Shown: piece by piece, positions 23,761 through 32,897 of the stretch | Layout of the letters: every line of letters starts with the position of its first letter | How positions within the stretch are numbered: position 1 is the stretch's first letter | DNA from: Aldehydirespirator sp965219165 | GTDB taxonomy: Bacteria > Actinomycetota > Acidimicrobiia > Acidimicrobiales > Aldehydirespiratoraceae | NCBI GenBank assembly: GCA_965219165.1 | Contig: CBDCMW010000002.1 | Coordinates: 186,001-250,000 of the forward strand | Length of the DNA stretch: 64,000 bases | Reading direction: 5' to 3' | The notes under the pieces: model-generated | The model's input: the letters and a program-made list of their open reading frames with translations, nothing else | What the model was told of the DNA's origin: nothing | The model's database searches: none | Translations under genes and position numbers: made by a program

Positions 23761-24186
23761 TCAGGACGTCTCGTGGGTGGCCGGCCGGAACAGGGGGACG
23801 TGCCATTCGCCGCTCTGCTCGAACAGCACCTCCACACGCATCCCGATCTCCACATCGTCGAGCTCGCAGTCCACGATGTTGGTGCCGATTCGCACGGTCG
23901 GGTCCTCGTCCAGCTCGACGAAGGCGAACACGTACGGCGGCGTGAAGCCGGGGATCCATTCCTTGTGGTTGATGGTGAACGTGGCGACGGTGCCGGTGCC
24001 CGCCACCGGCTCGGGACCGATCCGGCGGGAGTGGCAGAAGGGGCACGCCGGGCCGGGCGGATGGATCCAGCGGGAGCAGTCGCCGCAGCGCTGGACCCTC
24101 AGCCGGCCGTCGGCCCCGGAGCGCCAGTAGAACTCGCTCTCCGGCGAGGCCAGCACGAACCGGGGCGGCTGGCTGTCGGTGCTCAC
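23761..24186 (-). CDS. DUF35 OB-fold protein with zinc ribbon
   Basis: This 141-residue protein has a rubredoxin-like zinc ribbon (QRCGDC ... ACPFCHS, residues about 32-52) followed by an OB-fold (GTGTVATFTINHKEW ... PYVFAFVELDE). GTG 24186 is the start. DUF35 proteins bind CoA thioesters and work with thiolase-like partners, for example ChsH2/Ltp2 in steroid side-chain cleavage. It is placed right after the thiolase-like gene (43 bp gap), which supports such a pair. Confidence 0.85.
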   Translation of the reverse strand: MSTDSQPPRFVLASPESEFYWRSGADGRLRVQRCGDCSRWIHPPGPACPFCHSRRIGPEPVAGTGTVATFTINHKEWIPGFTPPYVFAFVELDEDPTVRIGTNIVDCELDDVEIGMRVEVLFEQSGEWHVPLFRPATHETS

Positions 24187-24229
24187 GACGGCACCTCCTC
24201 GGCCTCTGGGCCCGCGCTCGCGTTCCCGC

Positions 24230-25441
24230 TCACGACCGACCCCGGGTCAGCAGCAGGCAGCCGGTCTCGGGGCCGCCACCGGCCCCCACGACGGCCACCT
24301 CGCAATCGGGCACACCGATGTTGGCCGTGCCCCGCAGCTGCATCACCGCCTCGTGCAGGTGCCCGAAGCCGTGCAGTCGGCCCGCGGAGAGCTGGCCGCC
24401 GGAGGTGTTCAGCGGCACCGGGCCGCTGGATGCGATGTTGGTGCCGCCCTCCACGAAGGAACCGCTCTCTCCCTTGCCGCAGAAGCCCACGGCCTCGATC
24501 CAGGCCAGCGTGAGCCAGCTGAAACCGTCGTAGAGCTGGGCCGTGTCCACGTCGTCGACGGTCAGCTCGGTGCGCTCCCACATCGAGGCGGCGGTGTGGC
24601 GCATCATCATCGACGTCAGGTCGTCGTACTGGTCCCAGGAGGGCCGGCCCCGGATGGCTGTGCCCATGGCGTTGATGCCGACCGCGCCCGCGGGTGCGTC
24701 CGGAGCGTGGTGGCGGTGCGAGACCACCACCGCCGTGGACCCGTCGCAGGGCACGTCGCAGTCGTAGAGGCACAGCGGCTCGCTGACCATGCGCACAGCC
24801 AGGTAGTCGTCGATGGTCATCGGGTCGGTGTAGATGGCCTTGGGGTTGGCCGCGGCGTTGGCCCGACCGTTGACTGCGATGGCTCCGAGCTGGGTTCGGG
24901 TCGTGCCGTAGTCGTGCATGTGACGGCGGGCGTAGCAGGCGACCCAGCAGGCCGCCGACGCCGCGCCGTAGGGGATCATGAACTGGAACGGACCGGCCGA
25001 GCCGGACATCCCCCCGCCACCCCCGCTCCCTCCGCCGCTGCCGGGACGCAATGGTCCGCCGCTGCCGGGACGCAATGGTCCGCCGCTGCCCTCCACCACG
25101 GTGCGGAACACCAGCACATGGCGGGCCAGCCCGGCCGCCACCGCCAGCACCGCATTGTGGACCGCGCCCAGCGGCCCGGCCGTCTCCACACCGGCGCTGC
25201 GCCAGTTGAGCGACAGCCGCAGCGCCTCGTGCAGCTCGGCCCCCATGGCCCCGCCGAACGACCCGCCGAAGCCGGGATAGGTGGACACGCCGTCGATGTC
25301 GGCCGTGGTGAGCCCGGCGTCGGCGATGGCCCGCAGCGCGGCCTCGACGGTCAGGTCGATGCCGGTGCGGTACAGCCGTCGGCCGATGTCGGACTGGGCC
25401 GCCCCGCTGATGACAGCCCGCCGCTCCGAAGGCTCCGCCAT
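24230..25441 (-). CDS. Thiolase-like protein (lipid-transfer/Ltp2 type)
   Basis: This 403-residue thiolase-fold protein has VISGAAQSDIGRR, ADIDGVSTYPGF, INAMGTAIRG, QLYDGFSWLT and the C-terminal LHEAVMQLRG. The nucleophilic Cys region of true thiolases reads GVETAGPLGAVHNA here, without a clear Cys, as in the retro-aldolase Ltp2 branch. A Gly/Ser/Pro/Arg stretch built from 24-bp repeats (GSGGPLRP twice) is inserted near residue 120. With the DUF35 partner next door it is a candidate CoA-ester retro-aldolase or modified thiolase. The start is ATG 25441. Confidence 0.8.
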   Translation of the reverse strand: MAEPSERRAVISGAAQSDIGRRLYRTGIDLTVEAALRAIADAGLTTADIDGVSTYPGFGGSFGGAMGAELHEALRLSLNWRSAGVETAGPLGAVHNAVLAVAAGLARHVLVFRTVVEGSGGPLRPGSGGPLRPGSGGGSGGGGGMSGSAGPFQFMIPYGAASAACWVACYARRHMHDYGTTRTQLGAIAVNGRANAAANPKAIYTDPMTIDDYLAVRMVSEPLCLYDCDVPCDGSTAVVVSHRHHAPDAPAGAVGINAMGTAIRGRPSWDQYDDLTSMMMRHTAASMWERTELTVDDVDTAQLYDGFSWLTLAWIEAVGFCGKGESGSFVEGGTNIASSGPVPLNTSGGQLSAGRLHGFGHLHEAVMQLRGTANIGVPDCEVAVVGAGGGPETGCLLLTRGRS

Positions 25442-25464
25442 CAGTCTCGCCTCCGGCGACTGAT

Positions 25465-25516
25465 CGAACTTCTGTCAATTATCCACCCACTAGGTGCACA
25501 ACCAGCAGGTAGTTCG
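25465..25516. repeat. ~50-bp intergenic palindrome
   Basis: The ends CGAACT and AGTTCG, with central ATCCACCCACTAGGTGC, match the copy at 41193 closely and the copy at 18984 in outline. It lies upstream of the thiolase start and downstream of the LivF-type ATPase stop region. Confidence 0.6.
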
Positions 25517-25538
25517 GCCCAGAACCCGATCTCGCCCA

Positions 25539-26267
25539 TCAGCGGGCTGCTCCTGTCTCGAACAGGCGGGACTCCAGGACGGCTCCGGCCTCGTTGGCGG
25601 GGCCCTGCCACGAGATCAGCCCGTGCTCCAGGACTGCGGCCCGGTCACACAGCCTCAAGGCGTGGCCCACCTGCTGCTCCACGATCAGCAGCGCGGTGCC
25701 GGCGTCCCTGATCCGGCCCATGGTCTCGAACACCTGGTCGACGATCATCGGGGCCAGGCCCAGCGACAGCTCATCGGCGATCAGCAGACGGGGCGACTCC
25801 ACCAGCACCCGCCCCAGCGACAACATGCGCTGCTCGCCGCCCGACAGCGTGCCCGCCAGTTGCCCGCGGCGCTCGCCCAGCCGGGGGAACAGCCCGTAGG
25901 CCCGATCCAGGGCGACCGCCAATCCAGCCCGGCCGAAGGCCCGATGGAACGACAGCTCCAGATTCTCCTCCACGGTGAGTGAGGCGAACACCGAGCGACC
26001 CTCGGGGGCGTGCGCCACCCCGGCCCGCACGAACCGCCACGCCGAAGGACCGCCTCGACCGATCTCCTCGCCGTCGATGTGCACCATCCCGGCGCTGGGA
26101 GCCAGCAAGCCGCTGGCCACCCGGGCCAGGGTGGTCTTGCCGGCCCCGTTGGCGCCGACCAGCGCCACCGCCTCTCCGGCACCAACCGCGAGCGACACCC
26201 CGAACAGCGCTCGGAACGGGCCGTAGCCAGCCTCCACATCGCGCAACTCGAGGATCGGCGCGCTCAT
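25539..26267 (-). CDS. ABC transporter ATPase, LivF type
   Basis: This 242-residue ATP-binding subunit has Walker A GANGAGKTT, the signature LSGGEQRML, Walker B LLIADELSLGLAP and the H-loop-like LIVEQQVGHAL (Gln and His). The short length and AELSxGL-type Walker B are LivF-like, the branched-chain amino-acid/amide uptake family. The start is ATG 26267 (MSAPILELRDVEAGY). It works with the LivG-type ATPase, fused permease and binding protein at 26440-31062; the gap to LivG holds a solo repeat module. Confidence 0.9.
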   Translation of the reverse strand: MSAPILELRDVEAGYGPFRALFGVSLAVGAGEAVALVGANGAGKTTLARVASGLLAPSAGMVHIDGEEIGRGGPSAWRFVRAGVAHAPEGRSVFASLTVEENLELSFHRAFGRAGLAVALDRAYGLFPRLGERRGQLAGTLSGGEQRMLSLGRVLVESPRLLIADELSLGLAPMIVDQVFETMGRIRDAGTALLIVEQQVGHALRLCDRAAVLEHGLISWQGPANEAGAVLESRLFETGAAR

Positions 26268-26324
26268 CGTTTCACCGACAGCCGAAGGGCTGCCACTTCG
26301 TCGCGCCACAGGCGACGCTTCGTC

Positions 26325-26373
26325 AAATCTGTAGAGATTTCCGTCATATAGCAGCAAAATGCCCACAGATTTG
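26325..26373 (+). repeat. Solo copy of interspersed module B
   Basis: CAAATCTGTAGAGATTTCC at one end and CACAGATTTGG at the other, with GTCATATAGCAGC in the middle, match module B of the mosaic element. It sits in the 172-bp gap between the two ATPase genes of the ABC transporter, where it could affect read-through. Confidence 0.65.
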
Positions 26374-26439
26374 GAGCCTTGGGCGGCGCGTGACCGCTCT
26401 CCCGTGCCCGAATCGGGTCGCGTGGGTGGGTTCGCCTGC

Positions 26440-27207
26440 TCACGAGACCTCGAAGCTACCCAGGTAGGCCCGCCTCACCGCGGGATCGGCCAGCACGTCG
26501 GCGGTGGGGCCCTCGGCGATGACCGCTCCCGAGTCCAGCACGTAGGCGCGCTCGGTGAAGTCGGCCACCAGCGCCACATCGTGCTCCACCAGCAGAACCG
26601 CATAACCCGTCGTGTCCTGCACGGCCCTCAACGTGGTAGCCAGGGCCTGCGTCTCGTCCCGGTCGAGGCCCGACGACGGCTCGTCGAGCAGCAAGACCTG
26701 CGGACCGGTCATCAGCGCCCGGCCGACCTCCACCAGCCGGCTCTGGCCCAGGCTGAGCGACTCGACCGGCTTGTGAGCGAGCCGGGCGATGCCCAACAAT
26801 TCCAGCACCTCGTCGCAGGCCGCGGTCTCGTCGGGCCGGGGACGGCCCCGGCCGAGCAGGTCCTTCCAGAATGCGCCGGTGCCGTTGCGGACCCGCTCAG
26901 CGATCAGCAGGTGCTCGCGCACGGTGGTGTCGGAGAACAACTCCACCCGCTGGAAGGTGCGGCCCATCCCGGCCCGGGCCCGGCGATGGACCGGCCACCC
27001 GCCCACATCGACCCCGTTGAGGAGTACCCGGCCGGCATCGGGCCGCAGGATGCCGAGCAGGCAATTGAACAGAGTGGTCTTGCCCGCTCCGTTCGGCCCG
27101 ATCAGGCCCACCCGCTCGCCTGCGCCGACGCTGACGCTCACACCGTCGAGCGCCCGGATCCCCGAGAACGCCACGCTCACGTCCACGGCTTCCAGCAGGC
27201 CAGTCAC
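26440..27207 (-). CDS. ABC transporter ATPase, LivG type
   Basis: This 255-residue ATP-binding subunit has Walker A GPNGAGKTT, the RTFQRVELF Q-loop typical of LivG, the signature LSLGQSRLVEVGRAL and Walker B VLLLDEPSSGLD. The start is GTG 27207 with AGGAGG seven bases upstream. It pairs with the LivF-type ATPase downstream and the fused permease upstream. The substrate may be amino acids, amides, urea or short acids; the sequence cannot tell which. Confidence 0.9.
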   Translation of the reverse strand: MTGLLEAVDVSVAFSGIRALDGVSVSVGAGERVGLIGPNGAGKTTLFNCLLGILRPDAGRVLLNGVDVGGWPVHRRARAGMGRTFQRVELFSDTTVREHLLIAERVRNGTGAFWKDLLGRGRPRPDETAACDEVLELLGIARLAHKPVESLSLGQSRLVEVGRALMTGPQVLLLDEPSSGLDRDETQALATTLRAVQDTTGYAVLLVEHDVALVADFTERAYVLDSGAVIAEGPTADVLADPAVRRAYLGSFEVS

Positions 27208-27273
27208 GTCACCGCCTCCTCGCCCACAAGGACCGCGACCCCCGCACACCGCCACCCGCGCCGCTGCCCCGGC

Positions 27274-27363
27274 AGCCCGCGCAAACCGCAGCCCCGCCGC
27301 GTCGAGGACCCCGCCAGCAGCCCGCGCAAACCGCAGCCCCGCCGCGTCGAGGACCCCGCCGGC
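27274..27363. repeat. Two-copy 45-bp direct repeat
   Basis: Two identical or nearly identical 45-bp units (27274-27318 and 27319-27363), beginning AGCCCGCGCAAACCGCAG, lie between the permease stop and the LivG-type ATPase start. A shorter degenerate unit precedes them. No coding role is seen. Confidence 0.8.
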
Positions 27364-27388
27364 GGCCGGCCATCCCGCGACCGCGTCC

Positions 27389-29443
27389 TCACGCCCGCGC
27401 CCCCTCCCGGGCTTCCAGCCAGCGGTTGACGCGGGCGGACGCCCGGCGCTTGCCGTGCTCCACCAGTCCCTCGGGATGGCGAGCGAACTGGATGGCCATA
27501 AGACCGAACAGCACCAGCCTCCAGCTGCCCGATATGGGGAACAGGCCGGGCAGATGGTCCTCGCCTCTCAGGATCCAGGCCAGCAACTCCCCTTGCAGGA
27601 TCAGCGGCTCGAAAAGGGCGAAAGCTGCCCCAGCCTGGATGGCGCCCTCCACGGTCCGGGCACCCAGCGCGACCACGATCACCAGCCAGAACAGGGCGTT
27701 CACCGGACCGAAGTTGGTGATGTAGTTCACGTTCTGCTGGTGCATCGACATCAGCGCCCCGCCAAGCCCCGCGATGGCCGCCGACACAGCGAACGCGACG
27801 ATGCGGGCCCGGGCCGCCGATATGCCAATCGATGCCGCGGCCACCTCGCTGCCCCGCAGCGCGGTAAGGGTCCGTCCGAAAGTCCCCTCCCGCAGCTGGA
27901 TCACGACGATCGACACGATGACCAGCACCACCATCGCCAGCACTAGGAACGCCCGGTCGCTGGCGAAGTCGATAGGACCGAGCAGCGGCCGCGGCACTCG
28001 TGTTCCGGTCAGCAGGGCCGTGGTCCCGCCGCCGACCCAGGAGAACTTGACCATCACCGCGTCGAAGAAGAAGGCGAAGGCCAAGGTGGCGATAGCCAGC
28101 CACACCCCTCCCAGGCGCAGAACCGGCAACGACAGCACCGCTCCGACTGCGGCGGCCACGGCCGCACCCACTAGGGCCGCGACGAGAACAGACATGTCGA
28201 AGCGGTCCGCCATCTGGAAGATCGTGAACCCGCCGATGGCGCCGAAGGTGCCCTGGCACAGCGAGATCTGCCCGGCCATGCCAGTGATCACGGTCACCGA
28301 GAGATAGATCACCGACATGATCACCGCGGTGGTGACCAGGTGCATCCACAACACACCAGCCCTGAACCACACCACCGAACCCACCACCGCGACGAACCCG
28401 AATCCGAATATGTGTGTGAACAGGGTCAGCCTGGGGTGCCTCTCAAGCGCGGCCAGGGCAGGAGGCGGCGGATCGACTCCCGACAGGGGATCGGAGGCCT
28501 CCCTCTCATGACCGATGGCTCGCCACAGCACCAAGATCGCGAACAGCACCACGAACGGCAGCGACGGAGTCAGGTTCTCCTGGAAGGGCCGCAGCCACGC
28601 GTGATCGCCCGACCAGCGGGGCAGGAAGGTGTTGAACACCGCGATGAACCAGCCGAGTCCGAGCCCGCCGAGCAGCGCCCGCGGCAGGCTCACCAGCTTC
28701 CCCACGGCCGCGGCCGCCACCGCGATCACCACCAGCGTGAAGAAGTCAGTCGAGATGAGAGAGTTGAATCTCGGGGCGATCAGCACACCGGCCAAGCCGG
28801 CGAAGGTGCTCGACAGGGCCCAGGCGAACGCTGACACCCGGTCGGCGTGGATTCCGCTCAGCTCGGTCATCCGGGGACTCTCCACCACTGCCCTCATGGC
28901 CAGACCCAGCATGGTGAAGCGGAACAGGGCGCCGAGAAGCAGGGTGCCGGCCAGGGCCACGGCCATCATGGCCAGCTCGTCGCGGTTGAAGCGGTACACC
29001 CCGAACGGGTCGTAGAACACGCTGGATCCGTCGGGCATGATGCCGGTGATCTGACGGCCGGCCACGGCGGTGAACCGAGCCGCCTGGTTGAACAGCTCGG
29101 GCAGGGCCACGCTCAAGCCGATGGCGACCACCAACTTGGACAGCGCCGAGGCGGTGCGCAGGTGCCGGAAGATCAGCCGTTCCAGCACCAGGCCGACGAG
29201 TGGTGCCAGCACGAACGCCGACACTGCAAGCGCCAACCACTTGGGCCAGCCCCAAAGCGTGTGGGCCTTGAAGTACATGGCGGCCGAGATGTAGGCCTGG
29301 GCGCCGAAGGCGAGGTTGAACACGCCAGAGGTCTTGTAGGTGAGCACGAATCCGAGTGCGATCAGGGCGTACACCGCTCCGGGTGGCGTGCCCTGGAGCA
29401 GGCCCCTGAAGAGGTCCTCGAAGAAGCCGGCCGCACCGGTCAC
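27389..29443 (-). CDS. Fused LivH-LivM-type ABC permease
   Basis: This single 684-residue protein joins both permease subunits. The first half (GAVYALIALGFVLTYKTSGVFNL in part, LVVAIGLSVALPELFN, ELSGIHADRVSAFAWALS) is LivH-like. The second half after about residue 330 (VYLSVTVITGMAGQISLCQ, GGVWLAIATLAFAFFF, AAASIGISAARARIVAFAV) is LivM-like with the EAA-type loop. The start is GTG 29443. Fusion would fix a 1:1 ratio in the membrane complex. The C-terminal tail is Arg/Ala-rich. Confidence 0.9.
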   Translation of the reverse strand: MTGAAGFFEDLFRGLLQGTPPGAVYALIALGFVLTYKTSGVFNLAFGAQAYISAAMYFKAHTLWGWPKWLALAVSAFVLAPLVGLVLERLIFRHLRTASALSKLVVAIGLSVALPELFNQAARFTAVAGRQITGIMPDGSSVFYDPFGVYRFNRDELAMMAVALAGTLLLGALFRFTMLGLAMRAVVESPRMTELSGIHADRVSAFAWALSSTFAGLAGVLIAPRFNSLISTDFFTLVVIAVAAAAVGKLVSLPRALLGGLGLGWFIAVFNTFLPRWSGDHAWLRPFQENLTPSLPFVVLFAILVLWRAIGHEREASDPLSGVDPPPPALAALERHPRLTLFTHIFGFGFVAVVGSVVWFRAGVLWMHLVTTAVIMSVIYLSVTVITGMAGQISLCQGTFGAIGGFTIFQMADRFDMSVLVAALVGAAVAAAVGAVLSLPVLRLGGVWLAIATLAFAFFFDAVMVKFSWVGGGTTALLTGTRVPRPLLGPIDFASDRAFLVLAMVVLVIVSIVVIQLREGTFGRTLTALRGSEVAAASIGISAARARIVAFAVSAAIAGLGGALMSMHQQNVNYITNFGPVNALFWLVIVVALGARTVEGAIQAGAAFALFEPLILQGELLAWILRGEDHLPGLFPISGSWRLVLFGLMAIQFARHPEGLVEHGKRRASARVNRWLEAREGARA

Positions 29444-29502
29444 GGTTCAGAGCTCACGAGCCGACTGTGATCGGGGACCGTTTGCCGATCAGTGGTCGGG
29501 TA

Positions 29503-31062
29503 TCAGCCTGCGAAGTCGGTGGGAGTCGGCTCGGACCAATCATCCGTGTCGCCGGGCCAGCACATCCACGGCTCGGGTAGGAACGTGACGAACGCGCCCT
29601 GCTCGATCCGCACATAGGACACGCACTCCAATGCGTAGGCGTGGTCGAACACGCCCGGCACGACGGCGGTGTGCTGGCGGCTCCAGTCGATCGGGTTGAT
29701 CAGACCTTGGGCACCGTAAGTGATCTGGTTGAGCGAGTCGATGATCGACTGCCGGTCGAAGGCCGGCCCGGCCTCCAGCAGACCGGTGACAAGCAGGTCG
29801 GCATTGATCCATCCCGCCATGGTCTGCTCGGCCACAGGACCGCCCTGAGCCGGCACCCACTGGTCGTAGGCGTGTCGCAGTGGGCTGTCGATCTCGTACT
29901 CGAACGGGACGAACTGCACCAGCACGTAGTCGCCGTCGAAGAGGCCCCCGGCTTCGGCCACGAAGTCGGTGTCGTAGGAGTTGAGGTGCAGCATGGTGAT
30001 CTGGTCCCTCACCCCCTGACGCTCCAGCTCCTTGGCCAAGGTGAGCATGCCGTTGATGTCCATCGAAGTGGCGATGAAGTCCACTCCCTCTTCGACCATC
30101 TGGGTGACCTCCGGTCCTACGCCGTTGGACAGTCCGAAGGCGAGGTTGTCGTTGACGAGTTCGACCTCGATCCCCAGAGCCGGGCCGTACCGTTCGACCG
30201 ATTTCTTCGAAGCCTGAGTGTTGGCCTTGGAGGTCTCCGACGATCCGTATCCGAGCAACGCAACCCGGGTCGCGCCGGCCTGGGACGCCAGCCAGGGCAG
30301 GCCCCGCTGGAGGCAGTCGGCGCAGCCGATCACGATGTTGCCGAAGATGGCGTTGCGGTTGACGGCCTCCGCGCCGTGGATGTTCCAGACGAACGTGGGG
30401 ATGCCGGCGTCGTTCAAGGGGCCCCATCCGAACGGGAGCAGGGTGGCCTGGAACGCGGCCAGGCTTTTGTTGCCGTCGATCACCTCCAGCGACCGCTGCA
30501 AGTTGGAGCCGAGCTCGTCGTCGAGGGGCTCGCCGATCACCAGCTTGCGTCCGTACACGCCGCCTGCGTCGTTGACGTAGTCGAAGTACGCCTGGATGCC
30601 GGTCTCGAAGCACGGCAGGATGCAGTTGCCCAGCAGGTTGTTCTTCTCGGTGCCTATCACGGCCACGCTGATCTCGTCGTCGGTCACGCCGGGAACGCCT
30701 TCGGTGGGCACGAACTCGTGGCGACGGGGGTAGGGGTCGACCGGTTCTTCAACGACGGGATCCTCAGGCGCGGTGGTAGTTGGCTCTTCGGTGTCGATCG
30801 GCTCCGGCTCCGGCTCGGGCGCCTCGCCGGTGTCTGTCGGCTCGGGCTCCGGCGCCGGTGCCTCGCCGGTGTCTGTCGGCTCGGGCTCCGGCGCCGGTGC
30901 CTCAACGGTGTCTGTCGGCTCGGGCGTGGCCGGCGCGGCCGTGGTGGGCGCGGCGGTGTCGGGAGCCGGTGCGGCATCGTCCTCGCTGGGGCTGTTGCCG
31001 CAGGCTGCGGCCAGCATGGCGATTGCGCAGAGGGCTGCGGTTGTGCGTCGACTTCTAGACAT
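29503..31062 (-). CDS. ABC transporter substrate-binding lipoprotein, LivK type
   Basis: This 519-residue lipoprotein has a signal peptide with the lipobox AMLAAAC (Cys 21). Residues about 25-110 form an acidic linker of PEPTDTGEAPAPE repeats coded by a 39-bp unit (starts at 30791, 30830, 30869 and 30908). The periplasmic binding fold follows, with ISVAVIGTEKNN, YVNDAGGVYGRKLVI, ATRVALLGYGSSET and GVDFIATSMDINGM. It should capture the substrate for the LivG/LivF/fused permease system downstream. The long linker may reach through the cell wall. Confidence 0.88.
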   Translation of the reverse strand: MSRSRRTTAALCAIAMLAAACGNSPSEDDAAPAPDTAAPTTAAPATPEPTDTVEAPAPEPEPTDTGEAPAPEPEPTDTGEAPEPEPEPIDTEEPTTTAPEDPVVEEPVDPYPRRHEFVPTEGVPGVTDDEISVAVIGTEKNNLLGNCILPCFETGIQAYFDYVNDAGGVYGRKLVIGEPLDDELGSNLQRSLEVIDGNKSLAAFQATLLPFGWGPLNDAGIPTFVWNIHGAEAVNRNAIFGNIVIGCADCLQRGLPWLASQAGATRVALLGYGSSETSKANTQASKKSVERYGPALGIEVELVNDNLAFGLSNGVGPEVTQMVEEGVDFIATSMDINGMLTLAKELERQGVRDQITMLHLNSYDTDFVAEAGGLFDGDYVLVQFVPFEYEIDSPLRHAYDQWVPAQGGPVAEQTMAGWINADLLVTGLLEAGPAFDRQSIIDSLNQITYGAQGLINPIDWSRQHTAVVPGVFDHAYALECVSYVRIEQGAFVTFLPEPWMCWPGDTDDWSEPTPTDFAG

Positions 31063-31206
31063 CGTTCCCTCCCGGAACCGTGCAGTAATGAAGCCGCCGT
31101 TGACGCGGGTCCTTCGGCCCGCGGCGCGAGCGGCAATCTCTCACCCCCAATCATGGCAGAGCACGCCCTCAGGGGCCACGCGGTACGTGCGGCCACCTCG
31201 CGGTGA

Positions 31207-31570
31207 AGCGTCTCGTCTCCCGCTCATCTTCGCTGCGCTCACGGGCCGCTCAGGTGTGTACTCGACCGATATCAGTAGAGAAACCCGTCACATATGAGCA
31301 ATACCCGTGCAGATTTGAGGCGAGCTTGACATAGGGCTGCTCACGGGCCGCTCAGGCCCGGGGGCCTCGCTCGCGCCGTGCAAGTCCTTTCGTGGATCTT
31401 GGCCTATCCGCTCGGCCTCTGGGTCGGAAACGTCGCCTGGAAGGCGGGATCGCTTAGAGCGGGCGCGCTGCGCTCACGGGCCGCTCGGGCCACGGCCTCT
31501 CGTGAATCGGCCTATCCGCTCGGCCTCTGGGTCGGAAACGTCGACACGGGGATGGAAGGCGGGAGTCGGG
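31207..31570 (+). repeat. Mosaic interspersed element, copy 3 (A-B-A'-C-A'-C)
   Basis: Core A (31215-31255) is followed by module B (ATCAGTAGAGAAACCCGTC to GTGCAGATTTGAGG, 31270-31322), the GCTTGACATAGGG link, a short A', and two tails with CCGCTCGGCCTCTGGGTCG at about 31410 and 31517. The tail-proximal part is duplicated at about 107 bp spacing. It fills most of the 600-bp divergent gap between the binding-protein and acyl-CoA dehydrogenase genes; 31063-31206 shows nothing else recognisable. Confidence 0.8.
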
Positions 31571-31661
31571 TTCGGGAACGCTTAGGAGGTGTTGACCGGC
31601 GAGCGCTGGGGCTGTGACGGCTTGCCGATACAGTCGCGCCGATGGAGGGCCGGGTGCCGGG

Positions 31662-32864
31662 GTGCGGCTGACTTACTCCGAGGAGGTCGAGGCGTTCAGG
31701 GCCGAGTTCTCGGCCTGGCTCGACGCCAACCTGCCCGACGAGGCCTCCACGACGGTACGACCCCGGTCGAGCGCCGACGTGCCGGCTTGGGCCCGCGACT
31801 TCCAGCGCCGCATGTTCGACGACGGTTGGCTGGTGCCGGGCTACCCGCCCGAGTTCGGCGGCCGCAACGCGGGCCTCTACGAGCAGGCGGTGTGCTGGGA
31901 GGAGCTGGGCCGGCGCCGGGTGACTCCCAGCTTCAACCCGCAGGGCCTGGGCATTGTCAGCGCGTCGATCATCTCCTTCGGCACGGACGAGCAGAAGCAC
32001 ACTTGGGCCGTACCGATCATGCGGGCGGAGAAGACAGCCGCGCTCGGTATGAGCGAGCCGGGCGCGGGCAGTGACCTGGCCGGCCTGTCCACCCGGGCTG
32101 TTCTCGACGGCGACCGCTTCGTCGTCAACGGCCAGAAGGTCTGGACCTCCGGCGCCCACGACGCCGACGTGCTGCTGGCCTTCGTGCGCACCGATCCCGA
32201 CGTTCCCAAGCACAAGGGCATATCGGCGCTCATCATCTCCACGGACACGCCGGGCCTGGAGCGGCGGCCCTTCGGTGACATCACCGGCCGGCCGCCCGAC
32301 TTCAACGAGGTGTTCTTCAACGATGTGGAGGTGCCCCGCTCCAACCTGGTGGGCGAGCTCAACGACGGCTGGCGGGTGTGCACCGGCTCGCTGGCCCACG
32401 AGCGCGAGATGCTCTGGATCATGTGGTCGCAGGGCCTGGACCGCATGCTCGACGACACGATCGAGCAGCTTGCCGACGGGGCGGGGGCGGGCGCGACCGA
32501 CGACCCGGTGGTGCTCGACGGGCTGGGCGGCTCGATCATGGACTCGTGGGCGCTGCGCCTTCTGGGTCAGCGCCAGCTGGCCCGAAGCCAGCGGGGGCTG
32601 CACGTCGCCGACCAGTCGCTGTTGAAGCTGCTGGGCTCGGAGGCGCAGCAGAAGCTGGCGCTGCTGATGCTGGAGTCGCTGGGTCCCGCTGCGCTGGACC
32701 GCACCGTGCCCGACACTGCGACGTCGCCGTATGAGAGCGACCGGTCAGAGCTGTCGTGGGCCGACCGGTACTTCTTCACCTTCGCCGGCACCATCAGCGG
32801 CGGCACCAGCGAGATCCACCGCAACATCATCGCCGAGCGGGTCCTCGGTCAGCCCAGGGGTTAG
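31662..32864 (+). CDS. Acyl-CoA dehydrogenase
   Basis: This 400-residue FadE-type enzyme has the FAD/substrate motif SEPGAGSDLAGL, VNGQKVWTSGAHDADV and the C-terminal GGTSEIHRNIIAERVLG. The MCAD-type C-terminal Glu is replaced by Gly, while LAHERE near residue 245 offers a Glu at the isovaleryl-CoA dehydrogenase position. I chose GTG 31662 (VRLTYSEEVEAFRAEF); a GTG at 31614 would add a non-conserved leader. The next acyl-CoA dehydrogenase follows after a palindrome, so the pair may form a heteromeric enzyme as in actinobacterial steroid degradation. Confidence 0.88.
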   Translation: MRLTYSEEVEAFRAEFSAWLDANLPDEASTTVRPRSSADVPAWARDFQRRMFDDGWLVPGYPPEFGGRNAGLYEQAVCWEELGRRRVTPSFNPQGLGIVSASIISFGTDEQKHTWAVPIMRAEKTAALGMSEPGAGSDLAGLSTRAVLDGDRFVVNGQKVWTSGAHDADVLLAFVRTDPDVPKHKGISALIISTDTPGLERRPFGDITGRPPDFNEVFFNDVEVPRSNLVGELNDGWRVCTGSLAHEREMLWIMWSQGLDRMLDDTIEQLADGAGAGATDDPVVLDGLGGSIMDSWALRLLGQRQLARSQRGLHVADQSLLKLLGSEAQQKLALLMLESLGPAALDRTVPDTATSPYESDRSELSWADRYFFTFAGTISGGTSEIHRNIIAERVLGQPRG

Positions 32865-32897
32865 GCCCGTGCCTGCCGACCTCCAGCCCGCCGCTCC

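Noticed and set aside
27204..28370. 388-residue minus frame overlapping the fused permease and the 45-bp repeats
   Set aside because: It is out of frame with the membrane helices of the permease; composition is Arg/Gly/Ala-rich shadow sequence.
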